From positions 1 to 24,640 of the forward strand of contig JABDIZ010000071.1 in NCBI GenBank assembly GCA_013003465.1: DNA of 24,640 nucleotides. Reading direction: 5' to 3'. The notes under the pieces are model-generated. The model was not told the origin of the DNA. It searched no databases and saw nothing but the letters and a program-made list of their open reading frames with translations. This document shows positions 15,795 to 22,646 of this stretch, one piece after another. The position numbers and the translations under genes are program-made. Source of the DNA: Rhodothermaceae bacterium (lineage in GTDB: Bacteria > Bacteroidota > Rhodothermia > Rhodothermales > Rubricoccaceae). The first letter of the stretch is position 1. Each line of letters begins with the position of its first letter.

Positions 15795-16770
15795 GAAATT
15801 TGGCTGTATGGGCTGGAGCATTGTCTTGATGCTCCTCGTCGTGCTCGCCTTCGCTGGAGGGCAGGTGCTGTTCGTGGGGCTGGAGATCCTAGCGCTGGCC
15901 TTCACCCGCGTGGGCGTCGTAGACCCTGACCTGGCCTGGGGACTGACGGGGCTCGTGCTCGGTGCGCTCGTCGGGCTCGTCGTGGGGCTGCGCCGGGCTG
16001 GAAGGACGGGGCAACGGCTGGAAGTCGCCCTGGCCGTCGCCCTTGTAAGCGGCCTCGCAGTCCTCGGCGCTAGCGCCGCGGGCGGATACGTCCGCACTGA
16101 GCCCATCGCGTCGCCCGTTCTCTTCGAAGTGGTCGTCACCGCCGAGGGGCTCAACGTGAGACGAGGGCCCTCCACAGCGAATGACTCCCTCACGACGGTG
16201 ACGCGAGGACAGCGCCTTGACGTGGTCGATACGGCGCCGAGTTGGTACGCGGTGCAGTTCGAGCGGGATGGACGCGCCTACGAAGGCTGGGTCCACAGCG
16301 GATATGTCGCCCACCCGGAAGACCCAGCACCACAGGACGAACCGAGGGGGACAGCGAAGCCTCCTGCTGCTGACCGTACCGTCCAGTTACGGCCTTCGGG
16401 GCCCGTGCCGGTTCGTACGTCGGAGGGGCGCCTGGACGCGCGCGTGCTCAGCGGCACGGCCGTCTCGGTCGCTGAGGTGGAAGACACCCGCGTGGAGCTG
16501 CGCATCCAGGAATACTCCTACAATGTAGCCGGGACATGGCCCAATTGGGCCCAAGCGGTCCGTGCGAGCTACCTGACCGACGGACGAGGGGCCCGGTACC
16601 CGACCTCAGAAGTGGAGAGCGTCGGCGGCGGCGGGGACGTACTTCCCGGGCGTGTGCGCCACGGGCGGCTGGTGATGTACGTGCCGCTCCCAGCCGATGA
16701 GGTGCCCGCCCTGACGCTGGTCTATGCCTCGGGCGACGCCCCGCCGGTGCGTCTTCCCCTGGATGGCTGA
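15784..16770 (+). CDS. Membrane protein with SH3b domain, last gene of the cassette
   Basis: 328 residues. The ATG overlaps the previous gene by 11 bases, indicating coupling. Three membrane helices at about 11-40, 49-70 and 81-101 are followed by a bacterial SH3 domain at about 115-182. Its hallmark is A-E-G-L-N-V-R-R-G-P-S, with the closing strand G-W-V-H-S-G-Y-V. A Pro-rich linker (about 185-205) leads to a strand-rich C-terminal domain (205-328) that is unrecognised. SH3b domains usually bind peptidoglycan or peptides outside the cytoplasm. With an odd number of helices, the SH3b part can be periplasmic if the N-terminus is inside, which the basic M-A-R-K-K start supports. It could link the cytosolic parts of the cassette to the cell wall or to the vWA lipoprotein. 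That role is inferred. Confidence 0.8.
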   Translation: MARKKFGCMGWSIVLMLLVVLAFAGGQVLFVGLEILALAFTRVGVVDPDLAWGLTGLVLGALVGLVVGLRRAGRTGQRLEVALAVALVSGLAVLGASAAGGYVRTEPIASPVLFEVVVTAEGLNVRRGPSTANDSLTTVTRGQRLDVVDTAPSWYAVQFERDGRAYEGWVHSGYVAHPEDPAPQDEPRGTAKPPAADRTVQLRPSGPVPVRTSEGRLDARVLSGTAVSVAEVEDTRVELRIQEYSYNVAGTWPNWAQAVRASYLTDGRGARYPTSEVESVGGGGDVLPGRVRHGRLVMYVPLPADEVPALTLVYASGDAPPVRLPLDG

Positions 16771-16812
16771 AGGCAGCCCAGCGAATAAACGCATTCGGGC
16801 GGCTAGGGCATG

Positions 16813-16831
16813 AGCCGATCCCTCGGCTTTT
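16813..16831 (+). terminator. Possible intrinsic terminator after the cassette
   Basis: AGCCGA (16813-16818), four-base loop, TCGGCT (16823-16828), then TTT to 16831. It lies 43 bases past the stop of the SH3b gene. The stem is only six base pairs and the T-run short, so termination may be partial, leaving the two small genes downstream in the same transcript. Confidence 0.45.
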
Positions 16832-16961
16832 GACGGTTCTAAGGGTGACCGGCCGAGATGCGGTCGGTGGCCGCCTCTTTCCTGCGCGGCTTTCTGCGTG
16901 GCTCGATGGCGCTTCGGCCCACCCGGCCCCCTTTCCCTCAACCCCTTAACCGGAAGAGCCC

Positions 16962-17216
16962 ATGTCTAAACCCTGGTTCGACCCTGAGACCGGCATGCTG
17001 ATGCTGGACGAGTACGTGTCCGAGATGCCCTCCTACCGCCGCATCCTCGCCGATGAGGTGGTGAGCGAGCAGGAGTACCGCGACCACGCCGAGCAGACGG
17101 TCAACCTGCTTCGCCGCCTCGAAGAAACGCTGCCGGATGACGCCAAGGCGCTCGCGACCGAGGCGCTGTGCGAACTCGCCGTGCTCTACGCGCTCGAGCG
17201 CCATCAAGCCAACTGA
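16962..17216 (+). CDS. Small acidic helical protein of unknown function
   Basis: 84 residues, soluble, strongly acidic and mostly helical. It opens S-K-P-W-F-D-P-E-T-G-M-L-M-L-D-E-Y-V, followed by two predicted helices: one around S-E-Q-E-Y-R-D-H-A-E-Q-T-V-N-L-L-R-R-L, the other around A-K-A-L-A-T-E-A-L-C-E-L. The start is supported by GGAAG at 16952-16956, five bases ahead of the ATG, one of the better ribosome binding sites in the window. There is no signal peptide or membrane segment, and I recognise no family. It sits 191 bases after the SH3b gene and 32 bases ahead of the next gene, with which it is probably co-transcribed. A small adaptor for the cassette is conceivable but not shown. 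Confidence 0.75.
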   Translation: MSKPWFDPETGMLMLDEYVSEMPSYRRILADEVVSEQEYRDHAEQTVNLLRRLEETLPDDAKALATEALCELAVLYALERHQAN

Positions 17217-17248
17217 AGCCAACCAGCCACCTATTTGGAGTTCCTACC

Positions 17249-17704
17249 ATGGGTATGTTCAAAACCGAGCAGACGCTCCCCTATTCGTCTTCGGACCTCG
17301 CCGCCGTGGCCGAGCAGGTGAAGGACGTCTTCCGCGCCGAAGGCTACGACGCTACCGGCCACGAAACACCGGACGGCGGGCAGTTCATCAGCCTCACCAA
17401 GGGCGACACCGCCTTCAAGTCCGTTCTGGGGCTCAAGACCGCCCTCAACGTTCATCTCAACCCTACGCCGCAGGGCACGCACGTCAAGGCCGAAGTCGGC
17501 ACCTACGGCGAAGCGATCCTCGGGACCGCCCTCGCGTGGTTCGTCTTCTGGCCGATCAGCGCGGTCCAGGTGTGGGGAGCTCTCCAGAACTCGAAGACGG
17601 ACGAGCGGGTGCTGATGGAGATCGAGAAGGCGCTCAAAGCCCACGCCGAGGGCGCCCCCGAAGGCACCGCTGCCAACGGTGCGGCCGAGACGGCCCAGGC
17701 CTGA
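17249..17704 (+). CDS. Small protein with one hydrophobic segment, unknown function
   Basis: 151 residues from the ATG at 17249, chosen because GGAG (17237-17240) lies eight bases upstream; the longer in-frame start at 17168 overlaps the previous gene and adds Arg-rich junk. Residues 1-85 are alpha/beta: a helix around A-A-V-A-E-Q-V-K-D-V-F, then strands F-I-S-L-T-K-G, L-N-V-H-L-N-P and T-H-V-K-A-E-V-G. Residues about 88-112 are hydrophobic and aromatic (A-I-L-G-T-A-L-A-W-F-V-F-W-P), long enough for one membrane helix or hairpin. A helix (D-E-R-V-L-M-E-I-E-K-A-L) and a low-complexity Ala/Gly tail close the protein. No family was recognised with confidence. It converges with the CHAT gene pair. 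Confidence 0.75.
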   Translation: MGMFKTEQTLPYSSSDLAAVAEQVKDVFRAEGYDATGHETPDGGQFISLTKGDTAFKSVLGLKTALNVHLNPTPQGTHVKAEVGTYGEAILGTALAWFVFWPISAVQVWGALQNSKTDERVLMEIEKALKAHAEGAPEGTAANGAAETAQA

Positions 17705-17724
17705 TTTTCGGAGTAGGCGAATGA

Positions 17725-17761
17725 GCCTGCGGGCGGCGCGGAACCCGTCGTCCCCGCAGGC
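17725..17761. terminator. Stem-loop between convergent genes
   Basis: GCCTGCGGG (17725-17733) and CCCGCAGGC (17753-17761) form a perfect 9-bp stem with a 19-base loop, extendable by three more pairs (GAG/CTC) past a one-base bulge. It lies in the 94-base gap between the convergent small gene and the CHAT gene. No strong T-run occurs on either side, but the position suits a bidirectional transcription stop. Confidence 0.45.
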
Positions 17762-17798
17762 CTCGCCGCTGCGCTGTGGATCGGCAGCAGGTCGCTGC

Positions 17799-20700
17799 TC
17801 AGTGCGGATCGCCGGCGAGGATGAAGGCGCCCCACCAGTAGGGGTGTGCCCATCGCGGATCTGCCCGCACCGCTTGCGCGGCCTCGTGCAAGGCCTCCGC
17901 CTTGCCGGTCCCCGCTTCTAGGGCGCGGTAGAAAGCAATCATGAGCTCCTTCGTGGCCACGTCGGGCACTTTCCATAGACTCATCACGACGGTCTCGGCC
18001 CCAGCTAGCTCGAACGCACGGCGCAGCCCGAGCACGCCCTCGCCGTTCTGGATCTCGCCCAGGCCCGTCTCGCACGCCGAGAGGACCACGAGGTCGGTAC
18101 CCCGCAGATCGAGGCCGGAGAGTTCGTAGGCCGTCGCGATGCCGTCCTGCACACCCACTGCGTTGTCGTCGCCGAGGCGATTGGCCCCCGTGAGCGCGAG
18201 GCCAGAGCGCAACAATGGGTTCTCGAACCGTCCGAGTCCGCCAGGCACGAGGGCCTCGTTGCCCAGGTCATCGAAGCCGGTGAGGCGGACGACCTCCTCT
18301 TGGGTGCTCAGAAAGAAGCCATGCGTCGCGATGTGAAGGCGACCAGGGCGGTGGAGCGCGAGGAGGTTCGCTTCGGTAGCCTCGGCGCCGAGGAAGAGCC
18401 GCGTCTGCCCAGGGTAGAGGACCTGGAGCGCGGCGGCCTCCTCGTCCGTGCCGGGGAGCGTCGCGAAGCTGCCTTCCCGCAAGTCACGCGAGCGTGCGGC
18501 AATCAGGGACGGATCGAATGAGCCATCCGGCGGCACGATGCCATCCGGCACAGCGGCGTAGTCCACGCCCGCGAACACGTACAGGCTGTCGTTGTCCGCA
18601 TCGGCCGCCGCCGCGTTGGCGAAGCGGAGGAGGTCGCGGCCACTCGTGAGGTAGCTGAGCCGGTAGCGGCCTGCGAGGGGACGGCTCGCCTCGTCGGTGA
18701 GGATGGCGAAGGGCAGCGTATGGAGGAGCCCGTCGGGGGAAACGAAGAGCGTTCCCTCCTCAGGCAGAGCTAAGGGCTGGAAGAGCCGCTGATAGAGCGC
18801 CTGGGTGAGTGCGGTGAGCCGGGCCTCGGACCGGCGCTGCTGCGCGCGGCCCATGCGGAGCGGATCGAACCGGGCCATCTGCTCCCGAAACCGCTGCACG
18901 AGGCTATCGATGGATGTAGCGGCCCCGAGGTCCACGAGCCGTACATCCGGCGACGCTGCGCTGGAAGGGGCGAGTACGAAGGCTGCGTAGCGAGCCGGCT
19001 TCCACCACGGAGCCCCCTCGGTCGCCAGGAAGTCGAACACGTCGTAGCGGACGAACTCGACGAGGTGACTCTCCGAAGGAAGAGCCGCCGCGATGGCACC
19101 GGCGTCGGCGACCTGACGGGCACGGACAAAGACCCCGCTTCGCCGAGCGAGGCTGTCCTCGATCTGCTCACGTCGCACATCGAGCGCGTCGAGATGAGCG
19201 CGGTACGCCGTGGGATCGCCATTGCGAGGACCGGCGAAGGTGAGGCTGGCGATCTCCCGGGCGAGAGCCTGGAAGTCCTCGTAGAGACGCGCGGCAGTGG
19301 CGTCTCCGCCCGTGAGCACCGCGCCCCGCTGCTGCGCCGCCGCATCGAGGCGGAGCGCCTTGCGCTGGAGGAGTAGATCGAAGGCGTCCCGTTGGGCCGA
19401 GGCGGGGGCTCCGGCTAGGAGGGCGGCCGTGGTCTGGTAGCCCACCGGCGTGCGTGTCCGAAGAAAGGCTTCTTTCTCGCGCTCGGTCGCGTAAGGCAGC
19501 ACCTCCTGGATGAACCCACTCTCGATCTGGGCCGCGCGGCGGAAACTGGTGCTCGCATCGTCGAACCGAGCGAGGGCGAGGTGGAGCCCAGCGAGGCTGC
19601 TGAGCGTGAGGGCGAGGTGGGGGTGCGTCGGACCCAGGGTGGTTTCCCGAATGGCGAGGGCACGTTCGGCGAGCGGGAGCGCCTCCGCGTAGCGACCCTG
19701 CGTGTAGTGGAGATCGGCCAGGTTGTTCAGGCTGAGCGCCACGTCCGGGTGGCTCGCGCCGAGAGCAGCCTCGTTGATGGCGAGCGCGCGCCGATGCAGC
19801 GCCTCCGCCTCGGCGTAGCGCCCCTCATGCGCGACATACACCGCGAGGTTATTCAGGCTCGTCGTTACGTCCGGGTGGTCCGCGCCCATCGTCCGCTCGC
19901 GCAGGGCGAGGGCACGCTCTTCTCGCACGCGGGCCTCGTCGAAACGCCCCTGCTGGGCGTCGAGGCTGGCGAGGTTACCCAGGGCCAGGGCGACGTCAGG
20001 ATGGTCTGGTCCCAATGCGGTCTCGTAGATCGCGAGGGCGCGCGTGTAGAGCGGCTCCGCTTCGGCATAGCGCCCCTGGGTCGAATAGAACTCAGCGAGG
20101 TTGTTCAGGCCCGTCGCCACGTCAGGATGGTCCGCCCCCAGCGCAGCCTCGTAGATCGTGAGGGCCTGCTCAACCAAGGGCTCGGCCTCCGCGTAGCGCC
20201 CCTGACCCTCGTAGAACGCTGCCAGATTGCCCAGCGCCAAGGCGGCCTCTACATGCTCCGCTCCCTTCGCCGCTTCCACGATGCCGCGCGCGCGCGTGTA
20301 GAGCGGCTCCGCTTCGGCATAGCGCCCCTGGCGCGCGTAGAGTGCCGCCAGGTTGTTCAGGCCACGCCCTACCTCGGGATGCTCCGGCCCCAGGGCCTGC
20401 TCCCAGATCGCGAGCGCACGCTCGGCGAGCGGGAGTGCTTCGGCGTAGCGTGCCTGCGTGGCATAGAGCCCGGCCAGGTTGTTCAGGCCCCGGGCCGTGT
20501 CCGGGTGGTCCGATCCCAACGTGGCCTCGTAGATCGCAAGCGCCCGCGCGTAGAGCGCCTCGGCCTCCGCGTAGCGCCCCTGCCGCATGTAAAGGTCGGC
20601 GAGGTTACTCAGAGCCCCTGCTACATCGGGGTGGTCCGGCCCCAGCGCCGCCTCGTAGATCGCAAGGGTCCGCGTGTAGAGCGCCTCGGCCTCCGCATAG

Positions 20701-22646
20701 CGACCTCGGGTGGCGTGGAGCGCGGCCAGGTTGGTCAGGCTCTTGGCGGTATCGGGATGGTCTGGCCCCAAGACCTGCTCGCGGACCGCGAGCGCCCGCT
20801 CGGCGAGGTCCGCGGCCTCCGCGTAGCGCCCTACCGTCCTGTAAAGCGAGGCGAGGTTGTCCAGGGCCAGGGCGACGTCGGGATGGCCCGGCCCCAGCGC
20901 CGCCTCGACGAGGGCGAGGGCCCGCACATAGAGCACCTCGGCCTCCGCGTAACGGCCTAAGTCCTCATAGAGGGCCGCTAGGGTGTTCAGGCTCGTCGCC
21001 ACGTCAGGGTGCTCCGGGCCGAGCGCGTCCTCGCGGAGGGCCAGGGCACGCTCGGCGAGCGCGAGCGCCTCCGCGTAGCGCCCCTGGCGGATCGCGAGCG
21101 CGGCGAGATTGCTCAGGCTCGTCGCCAAATCGGGATGGTTCTCGCCCAACGCGGCCTCGTAGATCGCGAGGCCGCGCCGGTGCAGCGCCTCCGCCTCGGC
21201 ATAGCGGCCCTGGCTGACATAGATCGCAGCGAGGTTGTTCAGGCTCAACGCCACGTCCACGTCCTCCTCACCCAGGGACGCTTCTCGGATGGCGAGCGCG
21301 CGCTGCGCGAACGGCTCGGCCTCAGCATAGCGCCCCTGTGAATGGTACAGATCCGCGAGGTTGCCCAGGCTTGTCGCCACATCGGGGTGCTCGGTGCCGA
21401 GCGCCTCCGTGCGAATAGCGAGGGCACGGATGTGGAGGGGCTCGGCCTCGGCATAGCGGCCCAAACTCGAGTAGAGCGCCGCGAGGTTGTTCAGGCTGAG
21501 CGCTACCAGGGGGTGGTTGGGCCCGTGAACCTGCTCGCGGAGCACGAGCTCCTGCTCGGCGAGCGCCGCGGCCTCCACGTAGCGTGCTCCCGCTTCGAGC
21601 ACTGCAACCTGCCGATTGAGCGAATCGGCCTGCGCAATCACCTCGCGCTCGGCAAGCAACCGCTCGTACCCCTCGTCTGGGAGGGTACGGTGGCTCAGGC
21701 GGTAGGCCCCCACCTCCCCTACGTCCCGGGATGTCACCACGACGCCCCACCTGCCGTCCTCTGTTCGTTCCGGCCCGACCAGCACACGCGCCTCGGTGCT
21801 CGCCCCCGGCCATTCGTCGCTCTGGAGTGTCACGCCCGAGGGCGAACGCACGAGGAGATGGGGAGCAAACGCCGTCGCCGTGACGGCGATCTCGAAGGGA
21901 CGGGCCTCCGAGAGCACGAGCAGATGGAAATTGCTGAAGGAACCTGCGTCCATCGTGTCGCTCGCCGTCGTAAGCGAATCGGTGTCGGCCCCTTCGAGCG
22001 GGAGCCTCGGCGGCGTGTAGCGCCGAGCGATCACAGGGTCGGCGCCTGCCGCCCGAAGCAGGTCCGCGATACCGGTGTGGCCCGCCTCGAGGGCGAGCGA
22101 GAGCGGCGGCCCCCCGTTGAGTGACCGCTCCAGATCCGCACCGCGATCGATCAGGTAGGCCACCGTGGGCTCGTGCCCGATGACGACGGCCCACTGCAGC
22201 GGCGTCCAGCCGAGCCGGGCATTGGTGTGCGGGTTCCAGTCGGCCGCGTCGAGGTCGGCCCCGGCCTCTTCGATGAGAAACGGGACCAGCGCGAAGTGCC
22301 CCCGCCCGATGGCGGCCCCGAGCACACTCCCGAAGTAGCCTCGCTGCGTCGCGTCCATCCAGATTACACCTTCTATCTCATCCACCGCTGCCCCGGCCTC
22401 GACGAGAGCTCGTGCCGCGTCGAGGTGGCCGTTGTGCGCCGCCCACATCAGCGCCGTGGCGCCGTCGGCGTCAGCAGCATCGGGCGAGGCATCGTTGAGG
22501 AGGGCTTCCAGTGCGGTGACATTGCCGCTGCGGGCGGCGGCGAGCAGCTCGCCCTCCGCTTGCGCGTAGAGCCGTGGGATCGTGAAAAGCACGAGCCCGA
22601 GGGCCAGCCCTGAAAAGGCCAAGGGGTTACACCGCGATAGGATCAT
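17799..22646 (-). CDS. Secreted ankyrin-PPC-TPR-CHAT protease
   Basis: 1615 residues. Order of parts: signal peptide (1-29; hydrophobic core then L-Y-A before Gln); ankyrin repeats (about 30-210; e.g. D-G-A-T-A-L-M-W-A-A-H-N-G-H, G-W-T-P-L-Q-W-A); a PPC-like beta domain (about 230-320); kinesin-light-chain-type TPRs (about 344-1045); a helical linker; and a CHAT domain (about 1270-1615). CHAT proteins are separase/caspase-like cysteine proteases. The dyad is intact: His1442 in H-I-A-T-H-G-F-F and Cys1525 in L-S-A-C-E-T-G. The S-P-D-G-L-L-H-T-L-P-F and H-P-Y-W-W-G-A-F-I-L-A-G-D-P landmarks are also typical. Its start overlaps the upstream CHASE2-CHAT gene by 20 bases, so the two are coupled. 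Substrate unknown. The signal peptide and PPC domain point to the periplasm or cell surface, unusual for CHAT proteases. Confidence 0.9.
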   Translation of the reverse strand: MILSRCNPLAFSGLALGLVLFTIPRLYAQAEGELLAAARSGNVTALEALLNDASPDAADADGATALMWAAHNGHLDAARALVEAGAAVDEIEGVIWMDATQRGYFGSVLGAAIGRGHFALVPFLIEEAGADLDAADWNPHTNARLGWTPLQWAVVIGHEPTVAYLIDRGADLERSLNGGPPLSLALEAGHTGIADLLRAAGADPVIARRYTPPRLPLEGADTDSLTTASDTMDAGSFSNFHLLVLSEARPFEIAVTATAFAPHLLVRSPSGVTLQSDEWPGASTEARVLVGPERTEDGRWGVVVTSRDVGEVGAYRLSHRTLPDEGYERLLAEREVIAQADSLNRQVAVLEAGARYVEAAALAEQELVLREQVHGPNHPLVALSLNNLAALYSSLGRYAEAEPLHIRALAIRTEALGTEHPDVATSLGNLADLYHSQGRYAEAEPFAQRALAIREASLGEEDVDVALSLNNLAAIYVSQGRYAEAEALHRRGLAIYEAALGENHPDLATSLSNLAALAIRQGRYAEALALAERALALREDALGPEHPDVATSLNTLAALYEDLGRYAEAEVLYVRALALVEAALGPGHPDVALALDNLASLYRTVGRYAEAADLAERALAVREQVLGPDHPDTAKSLTNLAALHATRGRYAEAEALYTRTLAIYEAALGPDHPDVAGALSNLADLYMRQGRYAEAEALYARALAIYEATLGSDHPDTARGLNNLAGLYATQARYAEALPLAERALAIWEQALGPEHPEVGRGLNNLAALYARQGRYAEAEPLYTRARGIVEAAKGAEHVEAALALGNLAAFYEGQGRYAEAEPLVEQALTIYEAALGADHPDVATGLNNLAEFYSTQGRYAEAEPLYTRALAIYETALGPDHPDVALALGNLASLDAQQGRFDEARVREERALALRERTMGADHPDVTTSLNNLAVYVAHEGRYAEAEALHRRALAINEAALGASHPDVALSLNNLADLHYTQGRYAEALPLAERALAIRETTLGPTHPHLALTLSSLAGLHLALARFDDASTSFRRAAQIESGFIQEVLPYATEREKEAFLRTRTPVGYQTTAALLAGAPASAQRDAFDLLLQRKALRLDAAAQQRGAVLTGGDATAARLYEDFQALAREIASLTFAGPRNGDPTAYRAHLDALDVRREQIEDSLARRSGVFVRARQVADAGAIAAALPSESHLVEFVRYDVFDFLATEGAPWWKPARYAAFVLAPSSAASPDVRLVDLGAATSIDSLVQRFREQMARFDPLRMGRAQQRRSEARLTALTQALYQRLFQPLALPEEGTLFVSPDGLLHTLPFAILTDEASRPLAGRYRLSYLTSGRDLLRFANAAAADADNDSLYVFAGVDYAAVPDGIVPPDGSFDPSLIAARSRDLREGSFATLPGTDEEAAALQVLYPGQTRLFLGAEATEANLLALHRPGRLHIATHGFFLSTQEEVVRLTGFDDLGNEALVPGGLGRFENPLLRSGLALTGANRLGDDNAVGVQDGIATAYELSGLDLRGTDLVVLSACETGLGEIQNGEGVLGLRRAFELAGAETVVMSLWKVPDVATKELMIAFYRALEAGTGKAEALHEAAQAVRADPRWAHPYWWGAFILAGDPH
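19602..21491 (-). repeat. Fifteen in-phase 126-bp TPR-coding repeats
   Basis: Fifteen consecutive units of exactly 126 bp (42 codons), each opening with N-N-L-A-x-L-Y or a variant and containing G-R-Y-A-E-A and A-L-G-x-x-H-P-D-V. Unit 1 begins at 21491 and the sixteenth, degenerate copy begins at 19601, so there is no insertion or deletion across 1890 bases. One more divergent copy precedes the array (about 21492-21617). The units are TPR_12/kinesin-light-chain-like helical pairs forming a superhelical scaffold. Confidence 0.93.

Noticed and set aside
19581..20960. A 459-codon plus-strand open frame across the TPR region
   Set aside because: It mirrors the TPR repeats on the minus strand; the repeats give it a false appearance of regularity.
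19602..21491. Regular repeats that could suggest a CRISPR array
   Set aside because: The unit is 126 bp with no short conserved repeat separated by unrelated spacers, and it translates in phase into TPRs.
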